Positions 48,657-57,978 of a stretch of 64,000 nucleotides of DNA are shown one piece after another. Position numbers and translations under genes: made by a program. Origin of the DNA: Anthopleura xanthogrammica (taxonomy: Eukaryota; Cnidaria; Anthozoa; Actiniaria; Actiniidae); assembly GCA_964019055.1 (NCBI GenBank), contig OZ025206.1:5837617-5901616 (forward strand). The letters run 5' to 3'. The notes below the pieces were generated by a model. That model was not told the origin of the DNA and did no database searches. It was given only the letters and a program-made list of their open reading frames with translations. Positions within the stretch are counted from its first letter, which is position 1. Each line of letters starts with the position of its first letter.

Positions 48657-49959
48657 GGGTTAAATCGACGAAAATATTGAAATATTATCACGAAGAAATG
48701 AGGTCTACATTGAACATGACGTTCCTTGGTTGGCTACCAAGACAAAAAGAGGAAAATTTATAATCAATTTGAATACTAAGTGGTTCAAAACAGAAACTAT
48801 GGAAGAAGTTTACTCCACCTAAATAGACGTGTGTGACGTCACACCTTTGAGTCACGTGATTAAACCAAATGAATTTGAATTTTGAAATACAACTGAAAGA
48901 TTCAGATCACCAAAAATGTAGGTGCCGTAGAAAAAAATGGTGGTTTCTAGAGGCATTATATTCTATATGTACTATAATTACAATGAATATAGTTTCATTA
49001 GATTCAGCCAGAATGGTGGCTACGAAAACCAGAAGTACTTCCACTGAAATGAATTAGATAGAAATGTTAACTTGGAATTTGAACATTATCCAATACTGGT
49101 TATTGAGCTTTGTTCAGGACAAAAGATACATTCGTGTTTTTTACTCAACTTTCTAGATTTACATTCATTTACTGTGGAAATACACTTTTTTGTTACTGCT
49201 GTTGGCATTTTATAAAATTGTTTAATTTGTTATCCACTGCTTTTGTACTGTAGTATTGGACTTCTAAAGTACAGAAAACTCTTGAAATTTTAAGGCAGGT
49301 TCTACGTCAAATGAAAACCTTGTGATTCATTGACTTTGAAATGGTTTTAAAATATAAGGAATGTGATTGGTTGAAAAAAATAATTCGCGGTATGATTGGT
49401 GAAAATGTGGAAGCCATTTGAGCACATCCACGGCACAACATGCCGTAACATTGAACATTGAAATGGCTTCCCATTGTTTCCCATTAATTCATCCAATCAC
49501 AACGTAGTTACGACTACAGTGAGGTATGGTACGAAAACCGTTATATTGTATCTGTGCATTGTTATACAAGGTAGAGAAGGCATTTGTATCAGTTTTACGG
49601 CAGTTTAAGGCCAAGCTTCCAAACCGCGCGCAAGAATAAAGATAATGACGCACGAAAGCGTAGATACCTTTGCTTGCGACGCTTGTGAAATCAGGCCTAA
49701 TAATTTAAGAATATTCAACCCATGCATATGATTTTGAAGTTGCGTTCGCTCAAAGGTTTTAGGATTATGACGAAAAAGTATAAAAAAATAAACTATATTT
49801 GATAAAAAGTTGAATTGAATTTAGTTGTCATTAGCTCGTATGGCCGCTGGGAAGTGCATGGAACAGGAACAAAAACAGTAATGCGAGTAACTATCACGTT
49901 TTCTCGGTGAAAACTTTAGCCTAGTTCAAGTGATTTTATTTCCCATTCTTTCAGTCCAC
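48657..49959. other. ENT 3' UTR and downstream intergenic DNA
   Basis: Several AATAAA-like signals lie near 49634 and 49787. No open frame with a domain is present. Confidence 0.5.
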
Positions 49960-50455
49960 GCAATAAACCTTGAAGAAATCCCATGCTGGTGATTCTATTT
50001 CCCATTCACCCAGCTAGTGACCTAAATCCCGGTCCCAGTGATGAACCTTGGTGAAATCCCATGTTGGTGATTCTATTTTCCATAATTTCCCAGTAACCTA
50101 AATCCCGGTCCCAGTGATGAACCTTGGAGAAATCCTATGTTGGTGATTCTATTTTCCATTCCCAATAACCTAAATTCTGGTCCCAGTGATGAACCTTGGA
50201 GAAATCCCATGTTGGTGATTCTATTTTCCATTCTCAGCTACTGACCTAAATCCCGGTCCCAGTGATGAACCTCGAAGAAATCCCATGTTGGTGATTCTAT
50301 TTTCCATTCCCAGTAACCTAAATTCTGGTCCCAGTGATGAACCTTGGAGAAATCCCATGTTGGTGGTTCTATTTTCCATTCCTAGTAACCTAAATTCTGG
50401 TCCCAGTGATGAACCTTGGAGAAATCCCATGTTAGTGATTCTATTTGCCATTCAC
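49960..50455 (-). repeat. 72-bp minisatellite, array 1
   Basis: About seven units of GGTGATTCTATTTTCCATTC...CCCAGTGATGAACCTTGG at about 72 bp spacing. The reverse complement equals the unit of array 2 (54040-54600). Since 72 is a multiple of three, a 24-residue repeated frame is open on the minus strand; I do not treat it as coding. Confidence 0.92.
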
Positions 50456-51244
50456 ATAGCTAAGTCTGATCTATTTGTTAAATAGATAGCTACTATTTGC
50501 TATTATCAACTCTGTATTTATTTCAGGTTTTAAAAAAAATGCGTTTGCTCTACGCCTCACATCAACCACTTTCCGTTATCAGCGTTAGTTCAAATATATA
50601 TATTTTAATACATAGCACGACAGATTTAAGTTTTACATACATACTTTAGCAGCCCTGCTGCCATCATCAGTGTAAATGTTGCAATAGAACAAGAGTATAA
50701 ATAGGTGTAAAGAATATAGAAATATACAAAAGAATATAAGAAATGAGAAAACTAAACAACATAAATCGTGAACTATAATGCTAGTTGCTGCTGTTTAGAC
50801 CAAATATATGTATATGTATGCTCATTTCGAAATTTGTTGTCCAGGATGAAAGCAAAAACCTGACGATTGAAATAAGCTAACATCAAATTATGAGTTAATG
50901 AAACTTTCATTTCTGTCGTCACTTTCATTGTTGCTTCCGTCCTTTCATGATGCCTTTGCAATAGGCGCACGTCTATCATGCACGCCTGTTTTAATAATTA
51001 CTAAAAAGAAGTCATATTAAGTAGCTACTACTTTTCACCAGCGCAAATTTCTATATTCTTTTTTTTGGCAGTAGACACATGAACCCGAATCGGGGCCGTA
51101 TTGTTTTCAAGGGGCTCGATCGAGCGGGACGCACAGATATAAAGCTTGGGCTTCCTGTGTAGTAAACCGAGAAGCCCTGGGTCCAACTTCACCGACTTTC
51201 TTTGAGGATTTTGAAGTGAACAGAAGTGAACACGTTACATAATT
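50456..51244. other. Region upstream of the RRM gene; possible element remnant
   Basis: On the minus strand, 50630-50680 reads CACTGATGATGGCAGCAGGG, a phrase common at the ends of cnidarian retroelements, next to a 68-codon frame (50979-50773) without clear motifs. TATAAA at 51138-51143, about 100 bp before the RRM-gene ATG, could be its TATA box. Confidence 0.35.
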
Positions 51245-52699
51245 ATGAACTTGAATTCACTTTTAAGAGCATTTCAAGCCAGTAAATTTTGCTACCGTGC
51301 TACATATACCATCCCACTAGTACGAAGACTGTCTAGTTCGAGTACAGAGGTAAATCGATGGGGTTATCACGGCCAAAATCACCACGATTGCACAGCCTTT
51401 CAGTCTTTCAAACTCAAACCTCACTCCACTGGAAGATGGTTTCCCCTTCCAAGAAACTACTGTTCTTTGAGCACTAGTGATTCTCAAGATGATCGATCAG
51501 AAAAAGAAGAAGCTGTTGCTCCAGATCAGGAACATCCTAACCGAAGGACTATTTTCGTTGGGTCTCTTAACTATCTCACAGATGAAGAAAAACTACACCA
51601 ACATTTCTCGATGTATGGAGAGATCGAGCACCTGAGAGTCATCCGTTATACGACGTCTTCCATGCCGAAAAATTATGCTTTCGTGGTTTTTAAGTCTGTT
51701 GATTCCGTCGAGAAGGCTCTACAAGGGAAAAACTTTGTTGATTCACGAAGGTTAGAGGTTGTGAGGCACGATCGCGACGTGACACATGAGAAAAAGATAT
51801 ACCTCAAAGGGATTCCCTTAGAACTTGAGATCAATGATATCAAAGAGCATTTCTTCCAGTACGGAGAGATCAAATCAGTTGATATTCCAATGACTGGTAA
51901 AAAGAGGAGAGACTATGGGTTTGTTGAATTTATGTCTGAAAGCTCTGCAATAAAAGCACTACAGAATCAGAGCCATGAAGTCAAAGGTCATGCCCTGCAA
52001 GTAAGTACTTGCATAGCTAAACGAAGAAAAAGTGTACCAGGAAAAGTAGTAGTTGACTTGTTACCAGAAGATATTACGCTTGAAGGCGTGAGAAAATATT
52101 TTGAGCAATTTGGTCAGCTTAATTCAATTGATATGGTGTTTAAACGAGATTTTACATCGGCCAAGAATTTTGCATTCCTTTGTTTTCAAAATCAAGAAGT
52201 TGCTGACGATGTTTCAAGCAGCAAAAGAAGTCATTACATTGATGGCCAGCAAGTAATTGTTAAGCCCATGCACTCTACGACCAAGTCTAGACCAGCGTCG
52301 TCCAGAGAAAAGAAGATTTTTGTTGAAGGTATACCCCTGGAAAAGACAGAAGATGAAATTCTATCATATTTTAATCAGTTTGGAGAAGCAATTCATCTTC
52401 ATATGATTGACAGTTGGGAAGAAAGAAAGCTAAACCAGTGTGGAATCTTAAGGTTCAAGAGGAAGAAAGATGTTGACAGCTTATTATCCCAACCAGAGCT
52501 CATAATGGATGACAGTACTCTGAAGGTACGACGACTTGGTTTCACTGCTGAGACATCATCAGATTATACACCACTGTATTCGGAATTTCGAAAGAAACAC
52601 CAGATAAACTCAACTGATACTGAAATACAAGAAAGTATTGAAAGCACAGAAGAAAGAATGCAAGAAAATAGTCTCAACTTTTATCCAAAACTTGATTGA
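51245..52699 (+). CDS. Four-RRM RNA-binding protein, intronless, possibly mitochondrial
   Basis: A single 484-codon exon. Four RNA-recognition motifs are visible: RRM1 about 102-175 (RNP2 IFVGSL, RNP1 KNYAFVVF), RRM2 184-257 (IYLKGI, RDYGFVEF), RRM3 267-340 (VVVDLL, KNFAFLCF) and RRM4 357-430 (IFVEGI, a degenerate CGILRF). RRM1 and RRM2 have the aromatic RNP residues needed for RNA stacking; RRM4 lacks the RNP1 aromatic. The first about 75 residues are rich in Arg, Ser and aromatic residues and nearly free of acidic residues (ACIDIC first at 35), as in a mitochondrial presequence. The tail after 440 is acidic and Ser/Glu-rich. The layout is hnRNP/Musashi-like, but I do not recognise a specific orthologue. 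Absence of introns, while neighbours are intron-rich, suggests a retrocopy origin. It is flanked by inverted minisatellite arrays. Confidence 0.88.
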   Translation: MNLNSLLRAFQASKFCYRATYTIPLVRRLSSSSTEVNRWGYHGQNHHDCTAFQSFKLKPHSTGRWFPLPRNYCSLSTSDSQDDRSEKEEAVAPDQEHPNRRTIFVGSLNYLTDEEKLHQHFSMYGEIEHLRVIRYTTSSMPKNYAFVVFKSVDSVEKALQGKNFVDSRRLEVVRHDRDVTHEKKIYLKGIPLELEINDIKEHFFQYGEIKSVDIPMTGKKRRDYGFVEFMSESSAIKALQNQSHEVKGHALQVSTCIAKRRKSVPGKVVVDLLPEDITLEGVRKYFEQFGQLNSIDMVFKRDFTSAKNFAFLCFQNQEVADDVSSSKRSHYIDGQQVIVKPMHSTTKSRPASSREKKIFVEGIPLEKTEDEILSYFNQFGEAIHLHMIDSWEERKLNQCGILRFKRKKDVDSLLSQPELIMDDSTLKVRRLGFTAETSSDYTPLYSEFRKKHQINSTDTEIQESIESTEERMQENSLNFYPKLD

Positions 52700-53336
52700 T
52701 AAAGGCTTAACCTTAAAATAATAGTCATTTTATGTGAAAAGATAGGGTAGGTATTGGTAATACCCATTTTTTATGATTTCATGTTCCAGGCAACTGGCTA
52801 AAATTCCATTTAACAGTCGGGATTTATTGACTTTAGCAATAATTAATCAAATTTTCAGTAAGCTTACTTGTCTGCCTTGCTTTAATTTTCAATTGAATTG
52901 AAACTATAAAGACCATGTAAGTTAGATTCTCTTTGGGTTAATTAAAGGTAGTTGTGAAAGCTTTATTCCTTTTTGTGAATTTAAACTTCTTTCATAGTGA
53001 AATGATTTGGTAGACTTTAAACTAACTATGAGTTAATGAGTGTTATTATTAACAGGTCTTAATTATAAGCTAAGTGTGATTTTACTTGACCATTGAAACA
53101 AATTTGTACAATTAGTAACTAAACATCAAAGTAAAACAAAAGAAAACAATGGAATTGGTGTCTAATACTATGTATAATGCTTAATGTTGTTTCATGGCCA
53201 AAGAAAACAAATTTAATTAAATTATAAGTGATTTATAAGACTCTTGAAACAATGTTATACTTTAGTAACTAAAAGTCAATGTAAAATGTAAGAAAACAAT
53301 GGAATTAGATGTGAAACTCAAGGGACAAAAGGTCAA
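52700..53336. other. RRM gene 3' region
   Basis: AT-rich; includes two loosely repeated stretches (CTAAGTGTGA..., AGAAAACAATGGAATTRG). No further gene is visible. Confidence 0.5.
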
Positions 53337-53690
53337 AAATTACAGTGTGACTACTATAACTTGGGCCACTTAGACAGCAAGAACCAAAAACCAATACTTA
53401 GACAGCAAGAACCAGAGAACCAATCAAAATGTATATTGAAAACAATACATTCCAACTTTGGGAAGTGGAACCAATCAGAAACCTTGATAGCACAAGTTGT
53501 TTACACAATCTTCTGTTTCTCATATACGGTAACTTTGTTCCATTGGAGGGACTCGATGTTGAAATGTTATTGTTTTTGATGGTCTGATTGGCTCGACTAG
53601 TCAAAGTTGGAATGCATTGTTTTCATTCTACATTTTGATTGGTTCTCCCTGTCTGAGTCGCTCCAGTTATAGTAGCTGCACAGTAATTGT
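53337..53690. mobile_element. Foldback element, about 350 bp
   Basis: TTACAGTGTGACTACTATAA, GAACCAATCAAAATGTATAT and ACATTCCAACTTTGG are answered by CCAAAGTTGGAATGCATTGT-type sequence, ACATTTTGATTGGTTCTCCC and TTATAGTAGCTGCACAGTAA. Confidence 0.8.
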
Positions 53691-54039
53691 TTTCGAGTAA
53701 AACTACAAATTGGTCAAATACATGTACAAAAACAATGGAAATGTGAATGACCTGCCAATGTTTTGAGTTTTCAAACCCAGCACTTTTGGCAACTAGCGGT
53801 CTATCACTAATAGATCACTAGTAGCTCAGCCAATGAGAGAGCAGGATTTGTGACAGAGTAAAGTCACTCTACTATAAGACACATGAATCTCAAAAATACA
53901 ACTTTTATTTAGAGTATTAATGATATTACTAGCCTGGGAAGACCATTACTGTGAAAATGTTACACCAAGAATGAATAACCCGTCTTGATTTAACAGTCCT
54001 AAAGACCTACTAAGTCTCATTATCAACCTTAGAGAAATC
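53691..54039. other. Intergenic DNA, nothing recognised
   Basis: No feature seen between the foldback element and minisatellite array 2. Confidence 0.5.
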
Positions 54040-54600
54040 CCAGGTTATAACGTCCAAGAATGATCACTGGGATTTTAGGTCACTGGGAACATGAAATAGA
54101 ATCACCAGCATAATATTCTCCAAGGTTCATTACTGGGACCGGGATTTAGGTCACTGGGAATGGAAAATAGAATCGCAAGCATGGGATTTCTTCAAGGTTC
54201 ATCTCTGGGACCGCTGGATTTAGGTCACTGGGAATGGGAAATAGAATCACCAGCATGGGATTCCTCCAAGGTTCATCACTGGGACTGCAGGATTTAGGTC
54301 ATTGGGAATGGGAAATAGAATCACCAGCATGGCCTCCAAGATTCATCACTTGGACCGGGATTAGTAGTACCCTGGGAATGGGAAATAGAAGCACCAACAT
54401 GGGATTTCTTCAAGGTTCATCACTGGGACTGGGATTTGAATTAGGTCACTGGGAATGGGAAATAGAATCACCAGCATGTGATTTATTCAAAGTTCATCAC
54501 TTGGACCGGGATTTAGTACCCTGGGAATGGGAAATAGAAGCACCAACAGGGGATTTCTCCAAGGTTCAGCAATGGGACTTCCAGTAGGTCACTAGGGTAT
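54040..54600 (+). repeat. 72-bp minisatellite, array 2 (inverted relative to array 1)
   Basis: About eight units of GGTCACTGGGAATGGGAAAT...CCAAGGTTCATCACTGGGAC. The plus strand here equals the minus strand of array 1 at 49960-50455. Units are more diverged than in array 1. Confidence 0.92.
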
Positions 54601-55207
54601 GGAAAATGAAATTACCAATTCTCTTTTCAGGAGCTCCAGACCTGTCTTTTTCCCCAATACCCCTCCCCCTTTATCACACAGGGATCATAAGCGCAATAAA
54701 AAGCCCGAGCAGAGACGCCTGCAGATTAATTTGATTAATTATTTCTAAATATTTTTAAAAGGGTTTATTGAAAAGTTAGCTATCTACTAATATTAAAAAG
54801 TACACGCTAAAATATAAAAAAGAAAATTATTTATTAAGCAAAAGAGCTACCTTATTACACGACATGTTCGCGACACATAGGCTCAGGTCAAACGTCAACT
54901 TAACATGAGCCGTATGCATTAAAAATATTAATCGATAATATGGATAAATATGAATAAGCAAAAACTGAGATCTCATCGTCAGATTTAAAAAACTTCCATG
55001 ACGGAAGTACATCATATTAGCAGTATTTAAAATGAGCAAATAAAAAATGGGGTCCCCGATTTCGTTTAATGGTCAGATTGCAATAAAGTTCGCCTTTTTA
55101 TGCAGTAAAAATCTGTAAAATTCTATTCACAGAATTATGTGAATCGTGCAAAAAATATATGATTTTGATTACGAATATGAATCACGAAACACAATATCAA
55201 CTCACAA
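54601..55207. other. Intergenic DNA downstream of the ATP-grasp gene
   Basis: AT-rich; TTTATT at about 54828 could be a minus-strand poly(A) signal. No gene seen. Confidence 0.45.
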
Positions 55208-55585
55208 ATTGGCCTTTTGCAACAACAGGTCATGTGACCCTACCCCCTTAAATCGAGCAGTTGTGTCAAAATGAACATCAGAAATGAAAAGAGCACCTCG
55301 ATATTAGTAAGAAGGGCAAGATTTAGCTCATAATGTGGACTATAGGAGAAATGGCATTAAATATAAAATTCATTATTTTATAACTCGGATTTGTCTGGGA
55401 AAAGTAGTGTGGTGAGCAAGCTTTGCCCACCATTTCCTTTGCGTTACATTTTATGAGCTGAGATTTCACCTTCTTACTAATATTGAGGTGCTCTTTCCAT
55501 TTCTGATGTTCATTTTGACACAACTGCTCGATTTAAGGCGGTAAGTTCACATGACCTGTTGTAGCAAAAGGCCTAATACCAATTC
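55208..55585. mobile_element. Foldback element just 3' of the ATP-grasp gene
   Basis: AATTGGCCTTTTGCAACAAC and GTTGTGTCAAAATGAACATC are answered by GATGTTCATTTTGACACAAC and GTAGCAAAAGGCCTAATACC. Arms are about 120 bp; the centre is unique. Confidence 0.85.
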
Positions 55586-55633
55586 AAACGGGCTACTCGA
55601 AAAAAAATTGCATTTTTTCTAAACTGATTGTAT

Positions 55634-57055
55634 TCATTTGCCGAGGCGTCCAAGGCAAGGATTGACAAAACTCCAGTGAACATTGGCTACTATCTTCTTC
55701 TTCAACTGATACATCATGTGAATGGTGTTTAAGATGAGAAATGGTAAAGGATCATCGTTGTCATACACTGCTTCCTTTCCGTGCAGAACTGTCGAAACAA
55801 GCTCCCCTATACCTTGTCTACCAGTGAACAGCTTGAACACTTCTTGGTATAGCCAATAGACGTGAAGGGATTGGTCTGGTGGCTTGACGGGGAATACCAC
55901 TTTTTCGTCTTGCACGTTTTCAGGCTCTAGTACGGCTTGGATAGCGACAGCCAGTTTGGGATGATAATGGAAGGACGTTATCGCTGAATGTAGGCGTGGA
56001 TTACACTCAATGCAGTAGATCGTTTTAGTATGGTGGTCTTGGATGAAGTCGAAACAGATGCCTCCTGAAATCTTCATTTTACTGCAGAATTCTCTTGTCC
56101 ATTCTTCTATTTCTTGGTGGTCTATGGAGTCATAGTCCATTTGATTACTCGAGCTTGCGCAAACTTGAAAAGCAAGTATTTTCCCATTTCGACAAATGGC
56201 GTTGGAAACATATTCACTGCCATTGATGTATTCACATACAAAGTAAGGCTGGTCAACAGTGATTTTCAGCTCATATTTCTTTACATACTCCTTGAAGGCG
56301 ATTACATCGTGAGGAACTCTTTTGAAATTGTCCCTGTCTTCCGAATAATCTTTAGCGGGCTTCAAAAAATAGTGACGCTTCTTAAAAAAGTTCTCATCTC
56401 GAAGCTTGCATAAGTCTTCCACTTGTGAGATGACTCTGAAGTCAGGCGTAGAAAGCCCAAGCCTCTGACATTCACTGAGGAAAAGCCTTTTATCGTTGAG
56501 CAGTAGCGCTAGCTCTAGGCTGCCAAATCCAAAGCAACTTATTCGAGGACAAACCTTTGCTAACTTCTGCTCGACCATATAGTTTGGAATAGCGGAATAC
56601 GTCTTACTGGTAGGAACAAACCAATCCACCTTCTCCTCCAATGCCACCTTAACTACTCCGTCAACGTACTTGTCCATGGTCTTGAGATTATGATGGGGAA
56701 CGTATCGGGTGCGGGAGACATACTTAGACCAGCTCGATGCAGAATATTTGTATTGATCTGATTCCACAAGAATTATCCGGTGCCCAGCCTTGGCCAGTAT
56801 GCGTAAGACATGAAGTGACTTCATTTGGACTCCGTCGGTCATGAGAACGGTTCTTCTAAGATTTGGACGTAGAGGACTTGTCTCCACTGCAATTGTATCC
56901 GCGGCCTGTTTCCCTTTGAGCATTCTAGATGTTCTGCCAAAAAGCCATGATATTAGTGTGAGGATAAGCCACAAAGGGCTTGCACACAAAAAGATGACAA
57001 AATACAAGCAAGCTTTTTCTCGGTACCACATATTTTTTCTCACTATTTGAAACAA
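55634..57055 (-). CDS. MysC-like ATP-grasp ligase with N-terminal membrane anchor, intronless
   Basis: A single 473-codon exon. Residues 16-39 are hydrophobic, predicting a membrane anchor. From 68 a pre-ATP-grasp fold reads RRTVLMTDG...AGHRIILVESD. The ATP-grasp domain follows: nucleotide-binding Lys in YFLKPA (229-234), FVCEYINGSEY (272-282), FDFI (335-338) and IECNPRLHSAI (349-359), where Glu350 and Asn352 are the expected metal ligands. Overall length, N-terminal hydrophobic segment and the AGHRxILVE, NPRxHSAI and DPLPF segments resemble cyanobacterial MysC. MysC condenses 4-deoxygadusol with glycine to form mycosporine-glycine, a UV sunscreen precursor. Related genes have been reported in anthozoans. 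The rest of that pathway is absent from this window, so a paralogue with another acceptor is possible. Intronless structure fits horizontal transfer or retroposition. MIPOL1 is divergent, 924 bp away. Confidence 0.82.
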   Translation of the reverse strand: MFQIVRKNMWYREKACLYFVIFLCASPLWLILTLISWLFGRTSRMLKGKQAADTIAVETSPLRPNLRRTVLMTDGVQMKSLHVLRILAKAGHRIILVESDQYKYSASSWSKYVSRTRYVPHHNLKTMDKYVDGVVKVALEEKVDWFVPTSKTYSAIPNYMVEQKLAKVCPRISCFGFGSLELALLLNDKRLFLSECQRLGLSTPDFRVISQVEDLCKLRDENFFKKRHYFLKPAKDYSEDRDNFKRVPHDVIAFKEYVKKYELKITVDQPYFVCEYINGSEYVSNAICRNGKILAFQVCASSSNQMDYDSIDHQEIEEWTREFCSKMKISGGICFDFIQDHHTKTIYCIECNPRLHSAITSFHYHPKLAVAIQAVLEPENVQDEKVVFPVKPPDQSLHVYWLYQEVFKLFTGRQGIGELVSTVLHGKEAVYDNDDPLPFLILNTIHMMYQLKKKIVANVHWSFVNPCLGRLGK

Positions 57056-57233
57056 TATTACATAACGGATGTTTTCTTACTATAGTAAGACAATGAATAT
57101 TACATAACTGGATGCGTGAGTTCAGTAGACCAAAGAGGTATAATATAAACTGTGAACACGCGAGTTGTTTTAATCAGTACTTGACACGTGAAGCCAAACA
57201 AAGCAAAACAAATTAAAAAAGAAACATTGGAAT

Positions 57234-57447
57234 AGTCCCCTTCACAATTTTCTGCGCCATCTTGAAAGGTAGCTGGGCCTTTTCGTCAAAACGAGACGAA
57301 CGGTGAGCTAGCAGCTGATAGACTTGAATAATTGTTCAAGGTGTTAAAAAGGTCTCTATCATTGCAAGCTCACCGTTAGTCTCGCTTTGATGCAAAGGCA
57401 CGACTAGTCACCTTTCAAGATGGCGGCAGGGAACTGTGATAGGGATT
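57234..57447. mobile_element. Foldback element between ATP-grasp gene and MIPOL1
   Basis: GCCATCTTGAAAGGTAGCTG and AACGAGACGAACGGTGAGCT are answered by AGCTCACCGTTAGTCTCGCT and CACCTTTCAAGATGGC. Confidence 0.85.
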
Positions 57448-57856
57448 ATTTGTGTTTACAACTATACTGATAGTCCTTTTTAGCGATACGGCGGTCATCT
57501 TGAATTCTATTGTTTTAAGTAAGACATTATATGGGATGCCGAGAGGGCAATTTATAGGGAGGAGGTCAAAACAATTGTCCCGATTTTTTCAAAAAGATTG
57601 GTGGGTACCGTAGACACGTAAAGATCGAGTTTTCGAACATGTAAAGCACTAAAAATGCATGTTTAATTTGGCGTAAAAAAATATTTCTATGACTTTTCAG
57701 ACATGAAGAAAATCAAATTTACACAACTCGAGAAAAAAAATGGCGAAACGACCAGACATTTTCTACGTTTAGTCACATCATAGTTCTCTAAAAAATATCA
57801 AAGAATCAAGTTTATAGCATTGATAATTCATTTCAAGTTGTTGTTTTCTTGGTTTA

Positions 57857-57864
57857 TGACGTCA
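57857..57864. promoter_or_regulatory. CRE palindrome TGACGTCA
   Basis: A perfect CREB/ATF consensus 115 bp upstream of the MIPOL1 start codon. It could also arise by chance; function is inferred from position. Confidence 0.35.
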
Positions 57865-57978
57865 CGGGAAAACGAAGAATTATGAATTTTACATGAAGAT
57901 TATTTTAAAAGATGATGGGCTCCCTGTGTCATAAATTATTCATGTAGTAATTTATGCAGTTTCGAAGGAACAGCGTCC

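Larger units (their letters stand above)
57056..57978. promoter_or_regulatory. Divergent ATP-grasp/MIPOL1 upstream region
   Basis: Holds both promoters, separated by a foldback element (57234-57447). A full CRE palindrome lies nearer MIPOL1. No TATA box is obvious for either gene. Confidence 0.45.

Noticed and set aside
50773..50979. 68-codon minus frame near a retroelement-like phrase (possible Penelope/LINE remnant)
   Set aside because: Neither GIY-YIG nor reverse transcriptase motifs could be read; kept only as a remark in the upstream region.
54234..54587. 117-codon frame with repeated GNRITSMGFLQGSSLG units
   Set aside because: The 72-bp minisatellite keeps frame because 72 is divisible by three; the same unit occurs inverted at 50 kb with equal openness.
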